From: Steinernema hermaphroditum
Lineage: Eukaryota > Nematoda > Chromadorea > Rhabditida > Steinernematidae
DNA length: 64,000 nt
Reading direction: 5' to 3'
Assembly: GCA_030435675.1 (NCBI GenBank)
Contig: CM059622.1
Location: 2,480,001 to 2,544,000, forward strand
Shown here: one piece after another, positions 45,576 through 54,989 of the stretch
Layout of the letters: each line of letters opens with the position of its first letter
How positions within the stretch are numbered: the first letter of the stretch is position 1
The notes under the pieces: model-generated
What the model was told of the DNA's origin: nothing
What the model saw: the letters and a program-made list of their open reading frames with translations, nothing else
The model's database searches: none
Program-made: the position numbers and the translations under genes

Positions 45576-47543
45576 ATGATATTTCGTGCTGGCAACGTTG
45601 TCGCTCGAATCGCGACGCCTGAAGACACCGATAAGCTTGTCGAGTTCTTCGTGAAATATATTGGGACCACATCGGCTATTAATAAGGTAGGTTGATATGC
45701 ATAAACTTATGTACTATTTCCTAAGTCACTCACTGGTCGCGTTATTCTCAAATTTCGTTGTCTGATCCTCGTTAGGGAGATGATTATTATGCGCTTCTTT
45801 CCCTGAGTGCGGAGAACCACTGACATATATTCGGTTGGCCAATAAGTTCCAGTTTTAGAGTGCTTCGTCATTTTCGAACGAAACACCCCTCATATGGTTT
45901 GTCAGCGAGCGGAACAGATGATAGTCCGTTGGTGCTAAGTCTGGAGAATACGGTGGGTGTGGAAGAATCTCCCACTTCAGCTATTAGAGTGCGGTCTTAA
46001 CGACTTTTACAACTTCCGGGTGCGCCCGAATGAGCAGAATGTCCATAAGAATAACTTGGCCTTTATGATTTGGTCTTTTCTGTTGCATTGCATGGTTCAA
46101 ACGATGCAGCTGGTACAAGTTTGCTCGTCCGTCTTCTTCCGCTGCAGTATTTACCGGTGTAGAAAGCCTTCACAATCCCACCATAAAGGATCTTGGGGAG
46201 CAGGTTTTGCTTCGTAGTGGGCTTCGCCGTTTCTTCTGGAATGATCCATTTTTTTCTTTCCTTCTTATTTATATACAGGCACCACCGAGTAGCTTCCGTC
46301 GCATTTTGGCCTCGACGGAAGCTAAGAGAAACACATGCCGTAGATGGTGCTTTTTACCTCCTGGAACCTGCATCTGAATATTTTTTAATTCAGACACAGT
46401 TTGGCTATAAAATGTTACAATCCGCGGCATAACAGCAAAAAATATTGAAAACCGGAGATATAAAAAAAACACAAGAACTTATTGACCAACCCAATACAAC
46501 CAGTTTTGGAACATTGAATGTAGTTTTTCACTATCTTCTCATCAAAAAAGTCTGGTTTATTGTTTGAAAGCATGGCAGAGTGTCACAACAACGCGTCACT
46601 TACAATTATCATCAAAAGCCTTGTTTACATCGGTTGTCAGTAAAATGGAATTGCTTCCCCCTCGCCTCAATAAATACACCTAAAACCGAGGCCAGTATAA
46701 TCGGCAGTCCTTTGTTTCAGGCCCATTCTTCAAAGAAGTAGTTTCTTTTTGAATTTTTGGCTTGTTCTTCAATAAGGCATGTATAATGATGGGGGGATAG
46801 GACACAAACACGATCCACAAATGAGTCAAGCACGGAAAGCCACGTCCTTGTTTAGGCCCTTCGATTCACAGAAGAGGACTCCCGTGCCGCCTACGAACAT
46901 AAAATCAGAGACTACGTCCCCGATGGCCTTTCCATTGTGGTCATCGATGAATCGACGAAGGAAATAGTCGGAGGATGCATTGTCGCCAAGTGGACCAGAG
47001 ACGGATCCTATATTGCCAAGGTCCCAACCACCCCTAAAGCTAGACATCTATGTAAGATCTTTCCTATTGTCAGTGTAAAATATCCCATTGAAGACAACAT
47101 AATGTGCGAAGTGGAAGCTCCGTTCTGGGAAATGTGCCCTAAGGAGGTGAACGCCGTGGGCAGAGGAGAATGCTTTCTGTTGAGAAGTGACTATCGGAGA
47201 AACAAGATTGGAAACAACATCGTTAAGACAATCACTTCGAAGGACTTCTTGGAGGTACGCGTGGTCCAAAGTTAAGTTAGTTTCGTATTTTCAGTCGAGA
47301 GGATTACAAGGATTTACTGGCGGCGCCACAAGCCACGCAAATATCAGTAACATGGAGAAGATCGGCGCCATCAGACTGGTGCAACTCAGCTATGAGGAAT
47401 ACTTTAAGGACCACGGAATCCCACTCGAAGGAGCTTTCACGGATCAAACCAAGGAGTCCGTGATGCACTTTGTTCCACTGAAGAAATACGATGATTGGAA
47501 GCCAAAAGTGTTGACAGTAAGATGCGCTAAATCGAAAATATAA
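45576..47543 (+). CDS. GNAT-family N-acetyltransferase, copy 2
   Basis: Exons 45576-45686, 46856-47051, 47094-47254 and 47295-47543 give 238 residues, parallel to copy 1 exon by exon (ARIATPEDTDKLVEFF; IVVIDESTKEIVGGCIVAKW; FLLRSDYRRNKIGNNIV; SHANISNMEKIGAIRLVQLS). The first intron has grown to 1.17 kb through insertion of a mariner element. The third exon begins at a CATTGAAG acceptor; a TTGTCAG 20 bp upstream would make an intron of only 22 bp. Tandem duplicate by inference; substrate unknown. Confidence 0.8.
45830..46494 (-). mobile_element. mariner element with degraded transposase
   Basis: 665 bp between TA dinucleotides (45828-45829, 46495-46496). Right end reads TTGGGTTGGTCAATAAGTTC inward; left TTCGGTTGGCCAATAAGTTC. 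On the minus strand fragments read DPLWWDCEGFL and HPPYSPDLAPTDYHLFRSLT, C-terminal mariner transposase blocks; the N-terminal half is deleted or unrecognisable. Lies in intron 1 of the second GNAT gene, antisense to it. Confidence 0.8.
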
Positions 47544-47593
47544 GATTAATGTGGCCGTGATATAAAATAAAAAGAACGTCAGTGCTGATAGAA

Positions 47594-47666
47594 GATCTCG
47601 TGGTGTAGTGGTTATCACATCTGTCTAACACACAGAAGGCCGGCGGTTCGAGCCCGCCCGAGATCA
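47594..47666 (+). tRNA. tRNA-Val (AAC)
   Basis: 73 nt: acceptor GATCTCG/CGAGATC, anticodon stem TCTGT/ACAGA with loop CTAACAC, T arm GGCGGTTCGAGCCCGCC, discriminator A. Starts 50 bp after the stop of the GNAT gene. Confidence 0.92.
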
Positions 47667-47799
47667 AAGGTTTTTATTACTTTGTAGGAACTGCTGTCAT
47701 CTTCTCTATTTTTATTCTGCACCCCACTGCCTGTTGTAATAGGAGTGAAATAAAAGAAAACTTGTGAATAACAAAACTGTTAAATGATACAAAAGATTT

Positions 47800-47873
47800 T
47801 GCCGCCAGCAGGGGTCGAACCTGCGACCTTGGGCTTATTAGACCCACGCTCTAACCGACTGAGCTATGGCGGC
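47800..47873 (-). tRNA. tRNA-Ile (AAT), copy 1
   Basis: 74 nt on the minus strand: acceptor GCCGCCA/TGGCGGC, D stem GCTC/GAGC, anticodon loop CTAATAA, T arm GCAGGTTCGACCCCTGC, discriminator A. T run after the 3' end. Head-to-head with tRNA-Leu 95 bp away. Confidence 0.92.
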
Positions 47874-47968
47874 TCGTGGTCTCTGTCTATAGCAACCAGT
47901 TGTCCCTAGTGATGGAATGTGATTGAAGTGATTCGCATGCAAATGGCGACTGTGATAGGCAGTCATGT

Positions 47969-48050
47969 GGCGAGATGGCCGAGCGGTCTAAGGCGCTGGT
48001 TTAAGGCACCAGTCTCCTCGGAGGCGTGGGTTCGAATCCCACTCTCGTCA
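47969..48050 (+). tRNA. tRNA-Leu (AAG), copy 1
   Basis: 82 nt class II tRNA: acceptor GGCGAGA/TCTCGTC, anticodon stem CTGGT/ACCAG with loop TTAAGGC (AAG), long variable arm CTCCTCGGAG, T arm GTGGGTTCGAATCCCAC, discriminator A; T run follows. Confidence 0.92.
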
Positions 48051-48684
48051 AACATTTTTACTGTTTCACAATAGCTACAATTCTGAGCATTGAACTCCTA
48101 CCGTTTCTATTGCTTGACACCACCATTGACGAGACGGGTCATCCGAATGAACGCGGACGTGGTGCGTCAGCGGGGAATCACGCGTGACTCGAGTGCTTGA
48201 TGCTTGACACCTTGAAGTTTTATGTTATTTTCTTAACGTCTGTTGGGCGCTTTTCTATCCCACTGTCATCCAACATCTCGCTTTTTAAGACCTCGCTTAG
48301 ATCGTTACCATTGAAGTGTACTTAAAGTGATCGGAGTCTTGATCTTTTTCTATGATGCTTGAGAACATCACATCGTCGAACAAATCGAGTACGATGGATG
48401 CTTCTTTACAAGCTCGAAGTTCCAGTGAAGGAGTTAGGAAGGCCGACCCTCAGCCCAAAGGAAAACCTTCAGTTTTTCAACACAACCCGCTCCCACACAA
48501 GCCACGATCGGCTTTATGTCCGCAAACAAGACGGACTTGTTCATCGCTCGCAAGCAATTGTCATCTGATCCCAAAAACAAACAAAAGGTGTTGCACGATT
48601 GACCAGAGCTTTGTCAGTTTTGTTGTAATAGTCACCTTGCGGTCATTCTTTCGCAGAAGGTGTCGAAGTAGTTCCTCTTTTTGC
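48051..48684. other. Intergenic, upstream of four-TM member F
   Basis: An open frame at 48352-48786 runs into the real first exon in another frame and is a shadow. No other gene. Confidence 0.4.
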
Positions 48685-49416
48685 ATGAAAGTGCTCAAAT
48701 ACATCTACCCGTGTTTTGACTGTTTTTGGACGGCTTTTCAAAGATGCTATGACTTAGCCAAAGAAACTGTAGGTTGGAACATTTGACGCTTCCTTGAAGT
48801 TCTTATTTTAGAAAGTACTACGATGGATATCGTCTCTTCTCTCTCTAATTTCTTGTACCTACATTCTTATTGACAGCTTCACTACTGTAGCGAAATACTG
48901 GAACAACGTAAATATTCCCATCTACGTAGCCACCCTGGGGCATGTAAATGCGTTTCTGACTATCATTGGCCTCTTCCTGCATGGCTTTATATTCCTTATG
49001 CTCATCTTGGAGCAAAGGTTCATCAAGCTCTACTTCTTAATCTTGGTCTATCTTGCTTATCAGGTTGGCGCCATCAATGATTCTGTGAAGATATGGTGTA
49101 TTTCAGCTCTACATCTTGAGCTTCAGTGCCGTGGCAGTTGGAATGATTCTTGTTGTTGTCACGAAACACGGTTCTGTCGGTAAGTGTCAACCTTAAAATG
49201 AAGTGGTCAGTTTGTATCATTTCAGCTGGAGCCTTAGTGGTATCCATTCTTCTCTGCATCATTTCCATCCTTAACTTATTTGTTTTTGCACTGAATTATC
49301 GAAAACTTCGGAAGAGGTCCGTCGAAGAGAGGAGTAACCGAGATGCGCGACTGAGTTTGGATGAGTTCAATTCGACGGCTTCTGAGAAAAGTTTCAGCAT
49401 ATCGGAGAAGTATTAA
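48685..49416 (+). CDS. Four-TM protein (family member F)
   Basis: Exons 48685-48768, 48812-49063, 49107-49179 and 49226-49416 give 199 residues. The first exon is longer than in siblings and Cys/aromatic rich (MKVLKYIYPCFDCFW). Exon 2 (252 nt) and exon 3 (73 nt, ending in phase 1) have exactly the sizes seen in member G. TM segments at about 30-52, 66-95, 100-122 and 136-160; the tail is charged and Ser-rich (RKLRKRSVEERSNRDARLSL) without PY. AATAAA overlaps the stop. Function unknown. Confidence 0.72.
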
Positions 49417-50239
49417 TAAACGTTCCTGTTGACAGACTCCTGTTATTTGACGTACGCTACTATGTGATCTGGTCTTTGTAGACACGATGTGGGTGGCTTT
49501 TTCCCACTTGGGGACACATGGAAAGGGGAAGTAGTCGGTTAGCTTTCATGACCTTTACTTTTTCCAAGAGATAACATATTGGTCGTGATCATTAACTTTT
49601 CGACCGTCAGTTTACAGATCGACCTTATCACCTTTTGATTGCACGCACAATTGTGAACCGGATGTCCGCTTTTTGTCAAGTAAGTACACAACATATGAAG
49701 ATATTAAAGTACATCTCCGTGTGACATTTGTGAAAAATACGTAATTACACATCGGTTCCCGGAAGGCATGGAATACCAGGAAGTCGCAATTTTAATCTAT
49801 GGCCAAGAAGACCGCCACTACTATCCGACCTCCGGCGCACCCAAATTTTTGCCAGAGTGCGCGCCTTCAGCTGGAACGTAGATGATCTCCGCTGAATTCG
49901 CTATGCTCTACGGTTTGCGCCCTTGCGCCCTGGTGGGATCGTCGTCTTCAGCTCCGACATCTGCCGAAGAAACAAGATAAGCAATTGGATAAGTCCATAG
50001 AATGGGAGACAAGACGATAACCGGAACGAACAGTGACCTTTGCTCCGCACTAGAGAGAAAAGGTCGTCAGTCGTTTTTGGACAATTTCCTGTCATTTCTT
50101 AGAAACTACTAAGGTTATTGGGAAGCCGATTTCACTATCGTACGTGACAACCTCGAAAGCACTAGTAGACCTTAGTCCATAGCACACATAGGGCAAAATA
50201 AAACAGGGTGGTGCACAATTTTGTGGCCATTGTGGCTTC
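49417..50239. other. Intergenic
   Basis: No gene supported; only short frames. Confidence 0.4.
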
Positions 50240-50440
50240 CATTCACTTACTCATTCAGCCATGCGTGATCAGTACGAAACGAAGTCCTCACTGATCCAGC
50301 AGACAGCCCTGGCTTTGCCCCGTCGGGCTACCACCTCTTCTGCTCCATGATCAACTAAATCAGTGGAAAACACTTTGAGTCTGGTGAACAGGTCAAAACT
50401 CTGAGCTGGCGATCCAGAAAAATCAAAAATGGAACCAGGA
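50240..50440 (+). mobile_element. mariner transposase relic
   Basis: Plus-strand fragment reads DPADSPGFAPSGYHLFCSM then ISGKHFESGEQVKTL, matching the SPDLAPSDYHLF..GKHFES block of mariner. Ends not found; frame broken at one stop. Confidence 0.55.
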
Positions 50441-50866
50441 ATTTTGATTCGAACCCTTATCGTTAAAATACAAAGCGCCGTTATTGGCCCTTCTCTAAGC
50501 AGCACGACCCGAAAATACGATCCGAAATGAGCATAAAACTAAAGAATAGATTCTATTCAACGCATTTCTGTTTTGAACTGAACGGACTTTTCCTGATACA
50601 CCAAAGACTGTTTTCTCCTCGCACTTATAAAGTGCGAAACGTGTGGGAAAGAGCGCCGATTCCCAATCGGTCTGTCTGCATTCCACCGGCGCTAACTCAC
50701 AAAGGTTAGCGCCGTTGCGTCAAAAGCCATCATTTATCACATTTAAAACGGTGTGCAGGTACGCGCTACGCCCACTGAACTGATAAGGCGAGTCCTTTGA
50801 TCCCTTCAGCAAGCAGCTCCTTTTAAGTCTATCGATCTCTTTGTGTGCCGAATCGATTGTTAGGCG

Positions 50867-51641
50867 ATGTGCGGAACGACTATTGTGAAGACTACTGAAA
50901 AGGTACAGCTCTGAATATTGATGCTGACTCATCGGCTCATTTCAGAAATGGCTCCTCTTCTTGATCTCCTTCTTGTCTCTCCTCTGCACAGGCTATATTC
51001 TTTACGAGAGCCTCTACTACATGCTGGTCTTAACTCATAGAAAGGGCTTTCCTGTTCTGCCCCAGCTCATAGCCTACTTCAACATAGGCATCTGTTTCCT
51101 GGGATTCTTGAATAACATGTTCGTGTTCTTCGCAATCAAGTTTGGTGCTGAAGCCAGAAGAGGTCACGTTGTCATCCTCATGTACATAATCTTCCAGGTA
51201 CGGCTCAGTAGATCTCGGAACATCCTAATGGCACTGTTTAGTTTTACGTGTTCATCGTAATGTTCATGGTCATAATCCTTCTTTGCATCACTCTCATAAA
51301 CAACCAAAACGCAGGTATGTCGTAAATCACCCGATTTGGTGATAAAAGAAGTGGTTTCAGTGGTGCCACTGGCGGTAAGTGCACCGATCTTCAACATCGC
51401 CGCTGTATCTATCGGCTTCTTCATGCCCTACTATCGGCTTTTAAAGCGCCAAATGCTGGAACAACGAGTGAACGGCGTAGAGGCACCTACAGTGGATATG
51501 AACGCTGCGGTGGTGCATCCCTGTCCTCACTACCAGTGTGGTCCAGCTGCTGTGGTAGTAGAGCATGCGGCGCCACCTTATGAGATCGATGCTCCGCCCG
51601 AGTACGATAAGGTGGAGTTTAGTGTAGGTGGACAGGAGTGA
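50867..51641 (+). CDS. Four-TM protein with APPY and APPEY motifs (family member G)
   Basis: Exons 50867-50902 (12 codons, MCGTTIVKTTEK), 50946-51197, 51242-51314 and 51361-51641 give 213 residues; phases 0, 0, 1 as in E, F and H. TM segments at about 14-36, 46-72, 80-118 (exon 3 core FYVFIVMFMVIILLCITLI) and 124-145, then FMPYYRLLKRQM and a tail of about 70 residues with AAPPYEIDAPPEYDKVEFSV, two WW-ligand motifs. Also a His/Cys cluster (HPCPHYQCGP) at about 175. AATAAA at 51679. Function inferred only as far as possible Nedd4-type ligase binding. Confidence 0.76.
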
Positions 51642-51704
51642 TGTAAATATGAGTCGTATTTGTAAATAGCGGAGAATGAAATAAAGAACCTCTTCCAGTT
51701 TCTA

Positions 51705-52519
51705 TTAGGTTGTTACATAATTAATGTCGTATTTTTAAACATCCTCTATTTTCGCAATGTTTAGAGCTAGAGAAAAATTTGTATGTGGGTTGCATAAGTC
51801 ATTCGTACGCGCGTCTCAGTAGACTATGGTCACCTCTCTCTCTTGTGTCAAATATAATTTTTTTTTACTTTCATCCAAATCCCATGACGGTCAAACTACC
51901 ACATGAACACAGCGAAATGCGAAGTGATATACGGGCTTCCTATGATAATACTTGTGTGATGAACGGTGACTGCTTTTAATGGCGTACATCCTCGGGTCTT
52001 GCCTACCGAATGCACCTATAGCTGTATTGGTCACATAACATAAGCAAACCTCAAAAAGATGGCCTTGTCGGGTCACCATGCTCTCTTAACTCCAACGTTT
52101 CCAATAGGTTAAGTAACAGGTGATAGGGACATGCAGCCATCATTCACAGCTACTAAGCCTACATAGCGACTCTGCGAGCTCACATCTACTTTACGGAAAC
52201 AGAGGCCGAATACTGAAAATATGGATGTATAGAACTCTCGTACAGAACTCTCTTAGCCCTATCTTACTGTCGTCCATACTTGACCAGAAATGACGACATC
52301 GTCGAAAAGCACTATGAATAAGATAAAGAGGTCGAAAATCGGACCAAGACATTTTTCGACTCTAAACCCCGGATTTTCTACAAGTGTGGCATCCGGATCC
52401 TGCCCACAAAGTGGACTGTGGCTGTGGAAGCTAGTGGTGAATAGTATGATTTATTTGTGTTCGTTTATGATAGGAAACTGAAGTCAAAAAAATACGACAT
52501 TAATTATGTAACAACCTAA
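51705..52519 (+). mobile_element. mariner element with perfect terminal repeats
   Basis: 815 bp between TA at 51703-51704 and 52520-52521. Terminal repeats of about 34 bp start TTAGGTTGTTACATAATTAA and match perfectly at both ends. Fragments of the transposase C-terminus (GPRHFST / FFDSK..IFYKCGIRILPTKW) are at 52330-52420; the rest is eroded and about 500 bp shorter than an intact element. Confidence 0.85.
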
Positions 52520-52878
52520 TAGTTTGTAAAACTGCTGAACTGCTGAGCACCTGTATTTATTACATGTTCCTACCGATTTTGTACAGCAACATTACGGTTA
52601 TTTCCGAAACTAAAGACACCTTACTTGTTGTTATGTGAATTTGATATGAATTTCTCAATCCAGGTGTGTACACAAAAAGCGTTCGGTAACAGTTCTTTCA
52701 CCCCGAAAATCGATCATGGACGGAGCTCAGTTAGTCACTTGTTGTGTGCTGAACTGGGCAGGCCTTTTTCTTCTTCACGTCTTTGAATTCGGCAGATCAA
52801 GATTCGGCAAGAGTATTCTAATGACACTCTCAACGCGATAAGGAATGTTCGATAATGATGCAAATGAAAAAAAGATTT

Positions 52879-52952
52879 TGCCGCCAGCAGGGGTCGAACC
52901 TGCGACCTTGGGCTTATTAGACCCACGCTCTAACCGACTTAGCTATGGCGGC
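52879..52952 (-). tRNA. tRNA-Ile (AAT), copy 2 with a D-stem change
   Basis: Same as 47800-47873 except that the D stem reads GCTA instead of GCTC, losing the pair with G22 and altering the A box. May be weakened. Confidence 0.85.
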
Positions 52953-53047
52953 TCATGTCTGTCCATCCGAACAACCAGCTGTCGATAGCGAAGAAGTGTG
53001 ACTGTAGTGAATGAAATGCAAATGGTGACTATGATAAGCAGTCATGT

Positions 53048-53129
53048 GGCGAGATGGCCGAGCGGTCTAAGGCGCTGGTTTAAGGCACCAGTCTCTTCGG
53101 AGGCGTGGGTTCGAATCCCACTCTCGTCA
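53048..53129 (+). tRNA. tRNA-Leu (AAG), copy 2
   Basis: Identical to 47969-48050 apart from one base in the variable arm (CTCTTCGGAG). Same flanks: AGTCATGT before, AACATTTTT then TTTCACAATAGCTACA after. Confidence 0.92.
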
Positions 53130-53267
53130 AACATTTTTTATGTTTCACAATAGCTACAGTATCTCTTCAACCTAGGAGAAGGTCTGTCTGTCCACCAGAT
53201 GCAGCATTTAGCATTCTGAGCACGACACTCGTATGATTTTTATTGTTTAACATGGGAACAGAAACGT

Positions 53268-53897
53268 TCAAATTTCCGCGTTGTTCACATTAATTTGTCT
53301 CACATAATTTTCGCATTTCTGTCGGTGCACTTTTATATAAGTGGCCGTTATGGAGATGCTGAGGATAGGCGCTATTCGGAGAAACGTTTGCATTACCGTA
53401 TACACTGCTGAACTGGACATTATATCAATTTATTTTTTGCCATCCTACCTCCTTCTGTTGATGACTGAAGTATAGGAAGAACTGCCATTGGCACACTCAT
53501 AAAGACCATTAGACACTAAATATGCTCAGAACTGATATTACTATAGAATTTGGCTTTTACGTTATAGGATGTGTAGAGGATAAAGACCACTCTGCCGCCT
53601 TCCCATCTCTTATCTAAGAAGATGGCAACGGCGAGAACAAAATGGAATAATATGCCAAGTACGCAAACTGGTGTGTCGAAGTAGAGAGCCGTTTTAAACA
53701 CGGGTTTAAGGTCATGTAGACATGTCAAGTAGACGATATCCGTTGCCAATATGATGCAAGTAGTTGGGAACGTTAAGCTGAAAGCCAACCAAGCTGGCCA
53801 GACCTGAAAGTGGGAAGGTGTGGAGATGGCATGAAGCCGAATAAATTGCCTTCCCAGCTCTTATTTGATGCTTCAATAAAGACGCCGTTTTGCCCAT
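53268..53897 (-). CDS. Four-TM protein without tail motif (family member H)
   Basis: Exons 53897-53850 (MGKTASLLKHQIRAGK), 53803-53561, 53515-53449 (67 nt, phase 1) and 53404-53268 give 164 residues. Exon sizes and phases match member E. TM4 (FLRIAPILSISITATYI) is followed by a short basic end (KVHRQKCENYVRQINVNNAE). The first intron would need a GC donor (AAG/GCAATT), rare but used; alternatively a mutated site, which would make the gene defective. An in-frame ATG 15 bases upstream adds five residues. Confidence 0.6.
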
Positions 53898-54389
53898 GAC
53901 AAGAAGAGACACGCTGAAAGGAACGATGCAGACCGCAGGCCGATCAATCGATTCTTATCAGTACCTGTGGTCAGGTGTGCTTTCGCCCTTGGCGTTTAGA
54001 TCACGTCATGCTTGAGAACTGTTTATTTATAGGCCTTTGGGTCATTTTCTGAGTTGCGGAGGGAAAAGAGATCCGTGGAGTGAGTGAACTTTGGACAAAC
54101 AGTTGGAAGGAGGGGGTCAGGATGGTCAAAACACATACAGGACTTTGGACTAGGCTGCATGCAAGCATTCCGTGGCAGTTTCGGAAATGTAATCCAGCGG
54201 ATGTGAGAAGGTCAGAATTGCCGGGTTTATACAGAGTGGCCCAAAAACGGTGAGAGCGGTCGGAAACGAAAAAAAAACGAAAGAAACCAACCGCTCTCAC
54301 CTTAGGATGCTCAATGAAATGACATTACAGACTTCCGTCTAGATGCCCTTCTCTTTGGATCTCCCTTTATAAACATAAACCCGGCTGCG
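53898..54389. other. Intergenic
   Basis: GAGTGGCCCAAAAACGGTGA at 54231 resembles a Tc1-type terminus. Nothing else recognised. Confidence 0.35.
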
Positions 54390-54431
54390 CGCGAATTCGC
54401 GCCCTCCAGGTACTAAAAGCCAATTAGCCTG

Positions 54432-54685
54432 TAGCCCTGCGGGCGGCAAGATTGGCGCTCATGGATAGGGCTGAAGTTGGGGCCTAAAACTGTAGCCCTG
54501 CGGGCGGCGAGAAACCATAGCCCTGCGGGCGGCAAGACACCATAGCCCTGCGGGCGGCAAGATTGGCGCTCATGGATAGGGCTGAAGTTGGGGCCTAAAA
54601 CTGTAGCCCTGCGGGCGGCGAGAAACCATAGCCCTGCGGGCGGCAAGACACCATAGCCCTGCGGGCGGCAAGATTGGCGCTCATG
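54432..54685. repeat. 111-bp higher-order tandem repeat
   Basis: Starts at 54432, 54543 and 54654 (period exactly 111 bp, 2.3 copies, nearly identical). Each unit holds three TAGCCCTGCGGGCGGC(A/G)AGA blocks with spacers, one continuing into TTGGCGCTCATGGATAGGGC. Single diverged relatives at 26000-26115 and 40535. The open frames on the minus strand follow from the period being a multiple of three. Confidence 0.85.
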
Positions 54686-54844
54686 TAAATGGCTAAAGTG
54701 GGCGAAAAAATTGTAAAGTTTCAGGAAACTCGAACAGAAAACACTGCTGGTTACAAAATAGACAAAAAATCACTCAAAAACAGCAAAAAAACTCAAAGCT
54801 TAGCATCACCAGAGAGATAGTGGAAGTAGAGCACTACCATCTCA

Positions 54845-54930
54845 ACTGTCTGGGTGGCTCATTGCGAACGTTCTCTGTTTGTAAGCGGGCGGTGTCGGGT
54901 TCGGTTCCCCTCGGGGTCCTTATTTTGTGT
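54845..54930 (+). repeat. tRNA-like (SINE-head-like) sequence and CA microsatellite
   Basis: TGGCTCATTGCGAACG (A-box-like) and 35 bp later GGGTTCGGTTCCCCTCGGGG (B-box-like), but no pairing acceptor stem. A (CA)n tract follows at about 54957-54980. May be a tRNA-derived repeat head or a tRNA pseudogene. Confidence 0.4.
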
Positions 54931-54989
54931 GGGTGTTTCCGCCGTGGGCACGGAAAAACACACACACACACACACACACAGACCAACGG

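Noticed and set aside
6848..53897. Operon of four-TM genes
   Set aside because: Members lie on both strands with kilobases between them and have their own first exons.
54413..54646. Minus-strand 77-codon protein with internal repeats
   Set aside because: It is the translation of the 111-bp tandem repeat; the frame stays open only because the period is a multiple of three.
54432..54685. CRISPR-like array
   Set aside because: Spacers are identical between units and the genome is a nematode; this is a higher-order tandem repeat.
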